DNA from: Pseudomonas sp. TCU-HL1
Lineage (GTDB): Bacteria > Pseudomonadota > Gammaproteobacteria > Pseudomonadales > Pseudomonadaceae
Assembly: GCF_001708505.1 (NCBI RefSeq)
Contig: NZ_CP015992.1
Coordinates: 1,860,001-1,924,000, forward strand
Length of the DNA: 64,000 bases
Direction: 5' to 3'
Position numbers and translations under genes: made by a program. Positions 8,760 through 17,410 of this stretch are shown here, in pieces; the stretch's first letter is position 1; each line of letters starts with the position of its first letter. The notes under the pieces were generated by a model. That model was not told the DNA's origin, ran no database searches, and saw nothing but the letters and a program-made list of their open reading frames with translations.

Positions 8760-9083
8760 TCAGGTCTCAATCCCGGAGGGTGGCAGCATGGCGTCCTCTT
8801 TCTTGCCCTTATCCTTGTTCGAAGGCGCGCGCGGCGGCTCCTCGCGGGCTTCTTCCTCTTTCTGCTCTCCGAGCAGTTCCTTGGCCGAAGCCTGGACTTC
8901 GTCCACTTGTTTGTTCAGTTCATTGACCGCTTCGCCAATGGCTTCCCGGACGATTTCCTGAGCGGCCGCCTCGGCTTTCTCCGCCAGTTTGTTGGCCGAC
9001 TCCTCGGCCAGGTCGCAGCCAGCAAGGCTGGCCATCAGGCCGGCACCGAGCAGCAGGGCGGTGAGGCGGGGGACAGGTTTCAT
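8760..9083 (-). CDS. Small lipoprotein with a coiled-coil body
   Basis: A 107-residue protein with a type II signal peptide: basic start, hydrophobic core, lipobox LAGC with Cys23, then Asp at +2. Asp at +2 often means inner-membrane retention, although Pseudomonas also uses other positions. Residues 25-80 are Ala/Glu/Lys-rich and look like one long helix or coiled coil. The C-terminus is charged (KDKGKKEDAM). No enzyme motif is seen. It may be a small structural envelope lipoprotein; the function is unknown. Confidence 0.75.
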   Translation of the reverse strand: MKPVPRLTALLLGAGLMASLAGCDLAEESANKLAEKAEAAAQEIVREAIGEAVNELNKQVDEVQASAKELLGEQKEEEAREEPPRAPSNKDKGKKEDAMLPPSGIET

Positions 9084-9368
9084 TCAGTAATTCTCCGGTT
9101 GCAACACGCGGCCGCCATCATTGCCTACGGCAGGCTCTGAGGAAACACGTCAGATTGGTGATTCTGTATACGGACGTTTCCGACATCCCGCGCACAGGAA
9201 AGCCCCGGGGTCCACAGCGGCGACTGAACAGAGCCCGGGGCTTGGGGCCGGCACTCGCCGGCCTCGAATAGACTGACCGACGGATCGGGGCGGGGTTCCG
9301 CGAATCTGCGCTTTACTGGCCCCTTCACTAGTCTTAGCCGGACAAGCCTGGCGGAAGGCAGACGTGAA

Positions 9369-10283
9369 ATGGGCGAGCGGCTGGCGCGGATCATCCTCTG
9401 TTCGTGGTTCCTGGCGCAGGGGCCTGCGTTGGCCCAGACGGTGAGCTACGACGACATCCAGCCCATCCTCCAGGTGCGCTGCGTGATGTGCCACGCGGGT
9501 GAGGCGGCGCCGCTGGGCCTCAGGTTGACGAGTCTGGATGAACTGCTCAAGGGCAGTGTGAGCCGCCCCGTGGTCAACAGTGGCGACCCGGCGGGCAGCG
9601 AGCTGATCCGGCGCCTGAAGGGGCAGAGCCAGCCACGCATGCCCATGACCGGGCCGCCTTTTCTCAGCGATGCCGAGATCGGCGTGTTCGAACAATGGAT
9701 CGCCGGTGGGTTGCAGCCGGGTAGCCGGCCGCCCTCGGTCATGGTTGAGTCCGCGCCGCTGCAGCGCCCTCCGGCAGGCCAGCCGCTCACTTACAACCAT
9801 GTGGCACCGATATTTGCCAGTCGCTGCGTCAAATGCCATTCCACCAACGGCCTGATGGGGTCGGCTCCGGAAGGCCTCTTGCTCAGCTCGTACGCGGCTA
9901 TTCTCGATCGCCACGAACGGGTGCGCGTGGTGCCCGGCGCTTCCGCTGCCAGCGAGTTGGTGCGACGTATTCGCGGCCAGTCGCTGCCACAGATGCCCTA
10001 CGACGGCCCGCCTTTTCTCAGCGACGAGGAAATCCAGTTGATCATCGACTGGATCGACCAGGGCGCCCGCGACGCCAATGGTCAGCCCGCACCCAGCCCA
10101 GTGGGTTCGCGGGTGCGCCTGCAGGGCAGATTGGGAGAGGGCTGGACTCTGGATTCAGTGCCGCTGGTGCTCGGGCCGGGCAGCCGCATCGACAAGTCGC
10201 CAGGGGTGGGCGACTTCGTGGAAGTGCGTGGACGCTGGAGTCAGGACGGGCGGGTGCTGGTGGAGCGCATCCGCCGTCGCTGA
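9369..10283 (+). CDS. Periplasmic diheme c-type cytochrome
   Basis: A 304-residue exported protein (signal peptide 1-22, ending ALAQ) with two haem-binding CxxCH sites, CVMCH near residue 38 and CVKCH near residue 155. They sit in two tandem copies of a planctomycete-type cytochrome c domain. Each copy has the same layout: YDDIQPIL or YNHVAPIF, the haem site, a GLRL/GLLLSSY stretch, SELIRRLKGQS or SELVRRIRGQS, then PFLSD and an I..WI motif. This points to internal duplication. The last 60 residues form a small beta domain like DUF5666. It probably moves electrons in the periplasm; partners are not evident from the neighbours. Confidence 0.82.
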   Translation: MGERLARIILCSWFLAQGPALAQTVSYDDIQPILQVRCVMCHAGEAAPLGLRLTSLDELLKGSVSRPVVNSGDPAGSELIRRLKGQSQPRMPMTGPPFLSDAEIGVFEQWIAGGLQPGSRPPSVMVESAPLQRPPAGQPLTYNHVAPIFASRCVKCHSTNGLMGSAPEGLLLSSYAAILDRHERVRVVPGASAASELVRRIRGQSLPQMPYDGPPFLSDEEIQLIIDWIDQGARDANGQPAPSPVGSRVRLQGRLGEGWTLDSVPLVLGPGSRIDKSPGVGDFVEVRGRWSQDGRVLVERIRRR

Positions 10284-10290
10284 TGGGGAG

Positions 10291-11226
10291 TCAGACTTGC
10301 GATGGCGCCAGGACCTTGCGTTGCTGGCGCCCGCGCAACAGCTCTGCGCCACTGACCAGCACGATGCCACCGAGTACCAGGGCGGCGCCGACGGTGAACG
10401 ACAGGTCGATCTGTTCGCCCAGTACCAGCACGCCGAAGGACACGCCAAACAGCGGGGTCATGAAGGACAGCACGGACAGGCGCGAGGCCAGGTAGCGGCG
10501 TAGCAGCCAGAACCACGCCAGATAGCTCATCAGTGCAATCACGACCACCTGGAAGCTGAGGCTGATGAGGGCGCGCTGGGTCAACTGCATATCGGTCTTG
10601 CCCGTGCTCAGTGCCACCCCTGTTAGCACAAGCGCTGCACCGAACAGTTGGTAGAACAGCGTCTTCACCGGATTGGCTTCGGACAGCGACGAACCACGGA
10701 TCACCAATGTCGTGGCGCCCCAGGCCACGGCGCCTAGCAGCGCGTAGGTATCGCCCAGCAGGACGTTGCCGGACGCACCGGAAGGCTGGCCGAGGAACGC
10801 CGTGGCGATGCCGCCGAAGGCCACCAGCACGCCTAGCCATTGCACGGGCGACAGGCGTTCTTCGGGCAGCATCAGGTGCAGGCCGAGGGCCGCGAACATG
10901 GGCGCGGTGTAAAGGAACACCGACAGGTGCGAGGCGCTGGTGTGGTTCAGCCCCTCGCCGATGAACAGGAACTCCAGCGCAAAGAGCACGCCGACGGCGA
11001 TCCCGGGCAACAGGGTTCCGTCGGTGAAGGCGCTGCGGCCCTCCTTCCACAGGACCAGGGCGCCGAGTACAAGCGCTGCGCCTCCGGAGCGGATGGCCAG
11101 CTGCAGGATGGAGGGGACGTCGTCCAGCGTCAGCTTGATCGCCACCTGCTGGAAGCCCCAGCAGATACAGAGGACGAACATCAGGCCGCAGGCGAACCAG
11201 TCCAGGGGGAGGCGGGAGGGTTTCAT
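10291..11226 (-). CDS. EamA/DMT-family transporter
   Basis: A 311-residue integral membrane protein with two EamA repeats and about ten predicted transmembrane helices. The first repeat opens with FACGLMFVLCICWGFQQVA, the usual start of this drug/metabolite exporter family. It is divergent from a LysR regulator whose start lies 125 bases away, which suggests control by that regulator. Substrate cannot be told from sequence. Typical relatives export amino acids or small metabolites. Confidence 0.85.
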   Translation of the reverse strand: MKPSRLPLDWFACGLMFVLCICWGFQQVAIKLTLDDVPSILQLAIRSGGAALVLGALVLWKEGRSAFTDGTLLPGIAVGVLFALEFLFIGEGLNHTSASHLSVFLYTAPMFAALGLHLMLPEERLSPVQWLGVLVAFGGIATAFLGQPSGASGNVLLGDTYALLGAVAWGATTLVIRGSSLSEANPVKTLFYQLFGAALVLTGVALSTGKTDMQLTQRALISLSFQVVVIALMSYLAWFWLLRRYLASRLSVLSFMTPLFGVSFGVLVLGEQIDLSFTVGAALVLGGIVLVSGAELLRGRQQRKVLAPSQV

Positions 11227-11351
11227 CGTTCAACTCGCAAGGCAGGGGGCGGTAGAGGCCGCCAATGGCAGGCAGGATCGGTCTTCTGGCGTCTTGCATT
11301 CAAACGATGATTTGTCATGATGCTTTGACTTGAACTCAAAGCGAAGCTGTC

Positions 11352-12290
11352 ATGCGCCTCCCTTCACTCATCGCCTTGCGGACCTTCGAGGTTGCCGCCC
11401 GCAGTCGCAACTTCACCGAAGCCGCCCAGGAGCTCTCGGTGACGCCTGGCGCGGTAAGCCGGCAGATTCGCCTGCTCGAAGGGGAGTTGGGGGTCAGCCT
11501 GTTCGACCGTACCCGCAATACCGTCAGTCTCAACGAGAATGGTCGACGCCTGGCGGCTACAGTGGCCCAGGCCTTCGAGTTGCTGACCCGTGGCGCCGAC
11601 GAGTTGCGTGGCCAGGACGAGGGGCCCATCCACATTACCTGCGCGCCCTCCATTGCCAGCCACTGGCTGATGCGCCGCCTCAACCTGTTCGCCGCTTCCA
11701 ACCCCGACATCACCCTGAGCCTGGAGGCCACCGAACAGCTCGTCGACCTGGAGCGCGGCGAGGCGACCCTGGCCATTCGTTTCACCACCACCGATGCGCC
11801 CCTGCCTGCCAGCGAGCTGCTATTCCTCGAAGAATTTTTCCCGGTCTGCAGCCCGGCGTACCTGGATCAGTTCGGCCCTGTGCGCGACCCGCGGGACATG
11901 CTTGGCGCACGGTTGATCCACACCCACTGGAAGAACACCGCCAACCTGCACCTGCCGAGCTGGGAGGACTGGTTCGCTACCTACGTGGGGAAGCCGGGCC
12001 CGGTGAAGGGCGGCATGCGCTTTGGCCTGATCGGCCACGCCATCCAGGGCGCCGTGAGTGGCCAGGGGTTTGCTCTCGGTTCTACCGCCCTGGCATGTGA
12101 CGACATTGCCAACGGCCGGCTGGTTCTGCCCTTTGGTGAGCGTTGTCGCCTGCCCACGCCCTGGGCTTATCGTCTGGCCTGGAGTCGTCGTTCGCCACCG
12201 GCGGAGAAGGTGCGCCGGCTGATTGACTGGTTGCTGGCCGAAGCGCGCGCCAGTGCTGCGCCGGAGAACTGTCCGGCCGGCGAGCACTGA
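11352..12290 (+). CDS. LysR-family regulator, GcvA-like, beside an EamA exporter
   Basis: A 312-residue LTTR. The N-terminal winged helix-turn-helix covers residues 1-60 (FTEAAQELSVTPGAVSRQI), followed by a linker helix and a substrate-binding fold with GcvA-like features (PSIASHWLMRRL, RLIHTHW). It is transcribed away from the exporter gene, so it most likely binds the shared 125-base intergenic region and responds to the exported compound or a precursor. Confidence 0.87.
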   Translation: MRLPSLIALRTFEVAARSRNFTEAAQELSVTPGAVSRQIRLLEGELGVSLFDRTRNTVSLNENGRRLAATVAQAFELLTRGADELRGQDEGPIHITCAPSIASHWLMRRLNLFAASNPDITLSLEATEQLVDLERGEATLAIRFTTTDAPLPASELLFLEEFFPVCSPAYLDQFGPVRDPRDMLGARLIHTHWKNTANLHLPSWEDWFATYVGKPGPVKGGMRFGLIGHAIQGAVSGQGFALGSTALACDDIANGRLVLPFGERCRLPTPWAYRLAWSRRSPPAEKVRRLIDWLLAEARASAAPENCPAGEH

Positions 12291-12326
12291 AGCGACGGAT
12301 ATCGCACCCGCCGCCCCGCAGGGGAA

Positions 12327-12881
12327 TTACATCATTTTGCGCAGTTGATGCAGGCGGTGTTGCAGGCCTTCCGCCCAGGCCGGTGCAGCCTGTCCGGTGC
12401 CGGCCATCCGGAGCATCGGGTGGTGGCTGACCACGCGGGCGAGTATGGCTTCCTGGGCCGGTTTCACGTCGACGAAGAACACGTGCTTGCCGGCGTCCAG
12501 GGTGGGCTGGAAGCGTTTGACCACCGCACTGGGTGTCTGTATGCCGAACAGGCTGCCTTCCCAGACGCTGAATCCGAACAGCGCGATGGCGAGGAATATG
12601 AAGGGAATCCACCCGGCTGCCGTGCCGGTCCAGCCGCTGAACCAGGCCACCAGCATCACCAGGGCAGCCAGGGTCAGGCCGATGCCTACGCCGATCAGGC
12701 CGGAGTGCACCATGTCGCGCTTCATGACGGAGGACACATCGTGCAGGTGGTGATGCTCGACGTCGGCGTCGCGTTCACTGAGCACGTGGATCTGCTCGTG
12801 GTCGATGCCTTGGGCTTCGAGCTCGCTTTCGACCCGTTCCAGGTCGTTGAGGTTGTCGCTGATGTAGTAGTGCCGCTGCAT
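12327..12881 (-). CDS. Two-helix membrane protein of unknown function
   Basis: A 184-residue protein with a soluble N-terminal domain (MQRHYYISDNLNDLERVESEL, residues 1-58), two hydrophobic helices at about 63-82 and 88-107, and a C-terminal soluble part. The N-terminal half resembles small ferredoxin-like domains of general-stress membrane proteins, with a His-rich loop (VEHHHLHD) that could bind metal. The two helices have Gly-rich faces. No catalytic motif. It is convergent with the LysR gene. Confidence 0.6.
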   Translation of the reverse strand: MQRHYYISDNLNDLERVESELEAQGIDHEQIHVLSERDADVEHHHLHDVSSVMKRDMVHSGLIGVGIGLTLAALVMLVAWFSGWTGTAAGWIPFIFLAIALFGFSVWEGSLFGIQTPSAVVKRFQPTLDAGKHVFFVDVKPAQEAILARVVSHHPMLRMAGTGQAAPAWAEGLQHRLHQLRKMM

Positions 12882-13070
12882 GGGACACCTCCCATCTGGC
12901 TGCCACCGGACCCCCGCCCGGCATTTACCCCCGTTTCCGGCCGCTGCGGGCCTGCGTGGAAGTTTAGCGCGATGAGATTAGGCGCAAACGGCAGCCGCCC
13001 ACCGGCAGGGCAGGGCGGCGGCGCCCGGCGGCGGGACGTTTTCCCGCCGGCCCACAGGCGCCTGGAGGCC

Positions 13071-13250
13071 TTACTTGTTGCCGATGCGGATATGGCGGCT
13101 CGGTGCCACCTGGGCGCTGACGCCCTTGGCGATCTCCTGGATCTCGCCACCCTGCTTCAGGAAGGCGGCGATCTGGGCTTCCAGAGCTTCGCTGTTGGTG
13201 GTGGCTGCTGGTGCCTTGGGGGTGCTGCTGTGGGAGGTCTTGATGCGCAT
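13071..13250 (-). CDS. Small SutA-like acidic/basic protein
   Basis: A 59-residue protein whose core EAQIAAFLKQGGEIQEI resembles the conserved helix of the Pseudomonas RNA-polymerase-binding regulator SutA and of other short proteins sharing FL..GG..QEI. Residues before it are Ser/Thr/Ala-rich and probably disordered. I used the internal ATG behind AGAGAAAG; an upstream ATG adds 14 residues. The similarity is short, so the role is only suggested. It lies downstream of, and on the same strand as, a cold-shock gene. Confidence 0.55.
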   Translation of the reverse strand: MRIKTSHSSTPKAPAATTNSEALEAQIAAFLKQGGEIQEIAKGVSAQVAPSRHIRIGNK

Positions 13251-13298
13251 ATCGCTTTCTCTGTACGTAATGGCCAGTGGGCGGCCATTCAAACTACG

Positions 13299-13335
13299 GA
13301 AAAAAAAACCGGCCCGAAGGCCGGTTCTTTTTCGG
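13299..13335 (-). terminator. Intrinsic terminator after the cold-shock gene
   Basis: Read on the minus strand: AACCGGCC-TTCG-GGCCGGTT followed by an unbroken T run. The stable UUCG-type loop and the tract make this a strong terminator. A shorter T run on the other side may let it work on the plus strand too. Confidence 0.85.
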
Positions 13336-13342
13336 CTCGTGC

Positions 13343-13552
13343 TTACAGCACTTGCACTTCGTCGGCTTGCAGGCCTTTCTGGCCCTGCACAGCGATGAAG
13401 GAGACCTTCTGGCCTTCCTTCAGGCTTTTGAAGCCGGCGCTTTGGATAGAACGGTAGTGAACGAACAGATCCGGGCCGTTATCGGTGGTAATGAAGCCGA
13501 AGCCTTTTTCATCGTTGAACCACTTGACGGTGCCGGTTTGGCGCTCGGACAT
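13343..13552 (-). CDS. Cold-shock domain protein (CspA family)
   Basis: A 69-residue single OB-fold protein. RNP1 is KGFGFI and RNP2 is LFVHY, with the surrounding TGTVKWFNDEK start typical of the family. It binds single-stranded RNA and acts as an RNA chaperone during cold or growth transitions. The length is exactly that of Pseudomonas CspA/CapB-type proteins. A non-coding stretch of about 120 bases upstream could hold a long 5' leader, as is usual for csp genes, but I cannot place the promoter firmly. Confidence 0.95.
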   Translation of the reverse strand: MSERQTGTVKWFNDEKGFGFITTDNGPDLFVHYRSIQSAGFKSLKEGQKVSFIAVQGQKGLQADEVQVL

Positions 13553-13759
13553 TGGAATGTCTCCTAAAAACTGAGTTATAGCTGGGCTGGATCATTCCAG
13601 CCTGTCACTGAGTGCAGAAGGTCGGCAACCGATGAAGAAGGGACCGCTAAAGTACAGACCGTTTCCCGGTGACACATGCATCACAGCGTCCGACACAATA
13701 CCTGTGCTTTCGAGGATTTCCTAACCTTTTATTTGCCGGCCGTCTGATCAGCGCGTCGG

Positions 13760-13866
13760 GTAAAGGGGCGAATTCGTTGGCCAAGGGCCGTAGGAGCGAG
13801 CTCTGCTCGCGAAGAGCCCGAGCACGACGTTCCCAGGGAGCGCCGGGCGGCGCTCCGCTTTAGCCC
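13760..13866. repeat. REP-type repeats before the broken LysR gene
   Basis: Contains AGGGGCGAATTCGTTGGCC, then GTAGGAGCGAGCTCTGCTCG and the palindrome GGAGCGCC-GGGC-GGCGCTCC. The first two belong to the repeat types at 19853-19898 and 31676-31742. They follow the remaining 5' part of a broken LysR gene. Confidence 0.6.
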
Positions 13867-13921
13867 ACGCAGAACGGCCGCAACCGTTGCATCTATGTGT
13901 CCTGGCTCCTGGGGGGCTGCC

Positions 13922-13990
13922 GGCGGCCTGGGTAAAACTTGACAGTTCGCAGACCCGTACGAAGGTTTTCAGTAGCTCCCGCTTGTTCAT
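13922..13990 (-). pseudogene. 5' remnant of a LysR regulator gene
   Basis: The first 24 codons read MNKRELLKTFVRVCELSSF followed by TQAA, a standard LTTR helix-turn-helix beginning, with an ATG divergent from the SDR gene. After TQAAGS the similarity stops and the frame runs into repeats and unrelated sequence, so the rest of the gene has been lost. The orientation suggests it once regulated the neighbouring SDR gene. Confidence 0.65.
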
Positions 13991-14117
13991 CCGTGTGGTG
14001 CCTCCCTGCGGATTGTTCGCGATGGTCGATCAGTGCGTCCGATAGCAGAATGTTTATTGGCCTCACTCCGGACAATGAGCTCCTCTCCATTTCCCACCTG
14101 TCACCAGGAGCACAGCA

Positions 14118-14876
14118 ATGACCCGCAAGATCGCTCTCATTACCGGCGCCAGCCGTGGCCTCGGCAAAAGCATGGCGCAGCACCTGGCAGCCCAGGGCAT
14201 CGATATCATCGGTACCTACCACAGCAAACTGGAGGACGCCGAATCCCTCAGCCGCGAAATCATGGACCTTGGTGGTCACGCCGCCATGCTTCAGCTCGAC
14301 GTGAGCAAGAGCGCCACCTTCGACACCTTCACCGCGAGCCTCGGCCGCCTGCTGAAAAACGAGTTCGGTCGCGACAATTTCGACTTCCTGGTGAACAACG
14401 CGGGCATTGGCATCCACGCCAGCTTTGCCGAAACCACCGAAGAACAGTTCGACCAACTGGTGAATGTCCAGCTCAAGGGGCCGTTCTTCCTGACGCAGAA
14501 ACTGCTGCCGTTGATCGCTGATGGTGGGCGCATTCTCAATATCTCCACCGGCCTCGCGCGCTTCGCCCTGCCGGGTTATGCCGCCTACGCGGCAATGAAG
14601 GGCGGCATCGAAGTGCTGACGCGCTACCAGGCCAAGGAACTGGGCGCCCGTGGCATTTCGGTGAACGTGCTGGCGCCGGGCGCTATCGAGACCGATTTCG
14701 GCGGTGGTGTGGTACGCGACAACGCCCAGGTCAATGCCTTCATCGCCGGCAACACTGCCCTCGGCCGCGTCGGCCTGCCGGAAGACATTGGCGCTGCCGT
14801 GGCCATGCTGCTCTCCGATGCGGGCCGCTGGATCAATGGCCAGCGGGTGGAAGCCTCGGGCGGTATGTTCCTCTGA
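14118..14876 (+). CDS. Short-chain dehydrogenase/reductase
   Basis: A classical 252-residue SDR. The cofactor loop is TGASRGLG at residues 9-16, NNAG is near residue 95, the catalytic Tyr and Lys occur in YAAYAAMKG, and an NVLAPGAIETD stretch forms the substrate/cofactor loop. It uses NAD(P)H on an unidentified carbonyl or hydroxyl substrate in the cytoplasm. The gene stands alone beside the remnant of its likely LysR regulator. The RBS is CAGGAG. Confidence 0.9.
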   Translation: MTRKIALITGASRGLGKSMAQHLAAQGIDIIGTYHSKLEDAESLSREIMDLGGHAAMLQLDVSKSATFDTFTASLGRLLKNEFGRDNFDFLVNNAGIGIHASFAETTEEQFDQLVNVQLKGPFFLTQKLLPLIADGGRILNISTGLARFALPGYAAYAAMKGGIEVLTRYQAKELGARGISVNVLAPGAIETDFGGGVVRDNAQVNAFIAGNTALGRVGLPEDIGAAVAMLLSDAGRWINGQRVEASGGMFL

Positions 14877-15098
14877 AGTCGTCCCGGCAAGGGCAGGGCG
14901 ATGCAGCGCGCCCTTATACCTCCAGGGCCAGTCTTAATAACCAAACAGGCTTGGCCCTGCGATGACCTGCCTTGCCCGACCGGGCAGGGAGGCCATACTC
15001 CAATCCCCTGAAAACGCTGGCACCCGGATGCCGGGTGCGGCAACGAAGCCAGAGAGGTCAGCCTGCAATCGCGTTGCATGAACAGGAGGACGATTGCC

Positions 15099-15971
15099 AT
15101 GCACTCGATAACGAAGATCCTCGTCGCTGTTCCACCCACTCTCGAAAGCCCCGCACTTGAGCGTGGCCGCCAGCTTGCCCTCAAGCTCGACGCCAACCTC
15201 CACCTGCTGCTTTGCGATGCCAATGCCGATCCGTCGCGCGTGCTCGACCAGCTCCTGGTCGGTCTGTTGCGCTCGGGTGTGCATGCGCGCGGGGAAGTGG
15301 CGCCCGTGGATATTGATCACGCCAGCGCCGCCGTGATGGCCGTCTGTCGTGCTCAGCGTTGCGATCTGATCATCAAGCAGCACAAGCCGGGTGGGCGCCT
15401 GAGCCACCTGCTGATGACGCCGGATGATTGGCAACTGCTGCGCCAGGCGCCCACGCCGCTGTTCCTGATCCGCAGTGGCCGTGACTGGGAGGGCGGCACC
15501 GTGCTCGCGGGCATGGATGTCGAGCATCAGGATGCGGCGCATGTCACCCTGCAAGGCAGCGTGATGGAACACGCCAGCTTCCTGTGCGGCCTGTTCCGCA
15601 CCAGCCTGCACGTGGTCAGCGCGTATTCCCCCGCCCTGTTGCCCCAGGCCGACCCGACCCAGACCATCGATCAGGCCGTCGCCAGCCATTGCCAGGACCA
15701 GTGCCAGTGGTTCATGCAGGAATACGAACTGCCCCGGCACCGCCTGCACATCGGCGAAGGGCCGGCCAGGACGCTGATCCCGCAGGTCGCTCGCGAGTTC
15801 GAAGCGGTGCTGACGGTGCTGGGCACCGTCGGGCGCGAGGGCGTCGCGGGGATGCTGGTCGGCAACACGGCCGAAGCGGTGCTCGACCATCTGGAGGGTG
15901 ACTTGCTGGTGATCACGCCGATGGCTGCGTCGCGGGAGCAGAGCGAGCCCGCTGGACATCGCGCGGCGTGA
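15099..15971 (+). CDS. Tandem-domain universal stress protein (UspE-like)
   Basis: A 290-residue protein with two Usp domains. The first begins ITKILVAV and contains the family stretch CDLIIKQHKP. The second ends with the nucleotide-loop pattern GTVGREGVAGMLVGNTAE, which is the G-2x-G-9x-G-(S/T) ATP-type motif. I chose the ATG with AGGAGG nine bases upstream over one seven codons earlier. Such proteins support survival in anaerobic or stationary phase. A close paralogue lies at 24.8 kb. The ribosome site is strong; no operator was recognised. Confidence 0.85.
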   Translation: MHSITKILVAVPPTLESPALERGRQLALKLDANLHLLLCDANADPSRVLDQLLVGLLRSGVHARGEVAPVDIDHASAAVMAVCRAQRCDLIIKQHKPGGRLSHLLMTPDDWQLLRQAPTPLFLIRSGRDWEGGTVLAGMDVEHQDAAHVTLQGSVMEHASFLCGLFRTSLHVVSAYSPALLPQADPTQTIDQAVASHCQDQCQWFMQEYELPRHRLHIGEGPARTLIPQVAREFEAVLTVLGTVGREGVAGMLVGNTAEAVLDHLEGDLLVITPMAASREQSEPAGHRAA

Positions 15972-15981
15972 CGGGCGACGG

Positions 15982-16207
15982 CTAGGGTCCGTACGAAAAG
16001 TCGTCGAGCGAAGATCAGGCAAGGTGCAACGACCGTCGGGAGTAACAGCCGAAGGCTGGCCCGAAGGGCGAGCGCGAGCGAGTCAATCGGCCGAAGAAGC
16101 GCAGTTTACGCGTCGTAAATGAGCATTCTGATCGGACTCGCGCACGAGGCCGATTTCAACGCAGCATCACGCGCGAAGCCCGCAGGCACTTTTCGTACAG
16201 AACCTAG
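15982..16207. mobile_element. 218-bp MITE with CTAG target duplication
   Basis: Terminal inverted repeats GGTCCGTACGAAAAGT (left, from 15986) and its partner reading GTTCTGTACGAAAAGT from the right end at 16203 enclose 218 bases with no coding capacity. CTAG flanks both ends (15982-15985 and 16204-16207). The size, end sequence and CTAG duplication fit a miniature element mobilised in trans by an IS5-type transposase. No such transposase is in the window. Confidence 0.75.
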
Positions 16208-16213
16208 AAAGTC

Positions 16214-16240
16214 GACGCCCTCCATTCAAGAGGGCGTCTT
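16214..16240 (-). terminator. Hairpin terminator after the small basic protein gene
   Basis: Arms GACGCCCTC and GAGGGCGTC around a 7-base loop, 17 bases beyond the stop codon of the small minus-strand gene. The T tract is weak, so confidence is moderate. Confidence 0.5.
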
Positions 16241-16256
16241 CGGTGCGGTTGAGGTC

Positions 16257-16388
16257 TCACGGATTCGGTGCATGGCTGCCGAGAAGGCCGCCGCCGGATT
16301 TCTTGCTGCGCTTGGCCGAGCGTTTTTCCAGGAGGGTCTTTTGCGGCTTTTTCTTCGCCGCGCGTTTTGCATCGAGGCCTTTGCTCAT
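16257..16388 (-). CDS. Small highly basic protein
   Basis: A 43-residue Lys/Arg-rich peptide, for example DAKRAAKKKPQKTLLEKR, with an ATG behind GGAG seven bases upstream. It has no hydrophobic stretch. The basic composition suggests nucleic acid or ribosome binding. Similar tiny basic proteins are annotated as hypothetical across Pseudomonas, as far as I recall. Function unknown. The good ribosome site and a following hairpin support it being real. Confidence 0.6.
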   Translation of the reverse strand: MSKGLDAKRAAKKKPQKTLLEKRSAKRSKKSGGGLLGSHAPNP

Positions 16389-16638
16389 GATGGTTACTCC
16401 GCTAGAGGGTGAATGGATCAGCGCATCCCTGCCTTGAAGCGCTCTTTGGCCATTACCACCTCCTGGGCTGCATGAGCCTGCGCATTGAACAACCAATGCA
16501 AGAAGCATAGTCGCGTTGCGCGGGGCTGCTTGGTCCGGTAAACCCTCGACTGCTTAACACTTCATGCGCCAGGCGGTGACAGCGTCCGGCCGCCGCCGCA
16601 TCATGCGGTACCACCGCTGGCCGGCAACAGGAAGCCCG

Positions 16639-17406
16639 ATGCCCGAGATACTGGGATACGCCGCGCAGTCCATCACCGGCTGTGTGCGCTCGCACAACGA
16701 AGATTCGCTGCTCTGCGCCCCCGACCTGGGGCTCTGGGCGGTGGCCGACGGCATGGGCGGCCACCAGCGCGGCGAGGTGGCCAGCAGCGTTGCGGTCGCC
16801 ACCTTGCGGGAAACCGTTGCGCTGGGACAGCGCCTGCCGAACGCGGTGCAGGCCGCGCACAACGCGGTGCTGTCGGCGGCATCAGGCTCCGGCATGGGCA
16901 CCACCCTGGTGGCGGTGAAATTCGACGGCGCTGCCTTCGACCTGGCCTGGGCGGGCGACAGCCGCGCCTACCGGGTGAGCGCCGACGGCATCAGCCGCCT
17001 GAGCCATGACCACAGCCTGGTGCAGGCCCTGGTGGACGCCGGCGAGCTGACTGCGCACGAAGCGCGCAGGCATCCGCAACGCAACGTCGTGACCCAGTGC
17101 CTTGGCCAGGCGCACCAGGCACTTGAAGTCGGCTGCGCACAGGGCACACTGGCACCCGGCGAGCTCTTGCTCCTGTGCAGCGACGGCCTCACCGGCGAGC
17201 TGGACGATGACCAGATCCAGGCCCAGTGTGCTATCGCCGATACCCTGGAAGACCTGGTGGCCGGGTTGCTGCAGCAGGCCTGCGACGCCGGTGGTCGGGA
17301 CAACATCTCCTGCATCGTGATCGGCCTGTTGTTGCCGGAAACCACTGCGGCGGCCAGCAGGTCCAATTCGTTCCTGAGCCGGTTGCTCAAAACCCGAAGA
17401 CTCTGA
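16639..17406 (+). CDS. PP2C-type Ser/Thr protein phosphatase (Stp1/PppA-like)
   Basis: A 255-residue soluble phosphatase. Metal-binding motifs are RSHNEDS near residue 17, VADGMGGH near residue 35, WAGDSRAY near residue 108, LCSDGLTGE near residue 180 and the final GGRDNISCIV. All acidic ligands of the binuclear Mn/Mg centre are present. It removes phosphate from proteins modified by the kinase encoded four bases downstream. Similar PP2C/kinase pairs (PppA-PpkA, Stp1-Stk1) control type VI secretion in P. aeruginosa, but no T6SS gene is visible here. The chosen start follows AGGAAG. Confidence 0.88.
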   Translation: MPEILGYAAQSITGCVRSHNEDSLLCAPDLGLWAVADGMGGHQRGEVASSVAVATLRETVALGQRLPNAVQAAHNAVLSAASGSGMGTTLVAVKFDGAAFDLAWAGDSRAYRVSADGISRLSHDHSLVQALVDAGELTAHEARRHPQRNVVTQCLGQAHQALEVGCAQGTLAPGELLLLCSDGLTGELDDDQIQAQCAIADTLEDLVAGLLQQACDAGGRDNISCIVIGLLLPETTAAASRSNSFLSRLLKTRRL

Positions 17407-17410
17407 ATCC

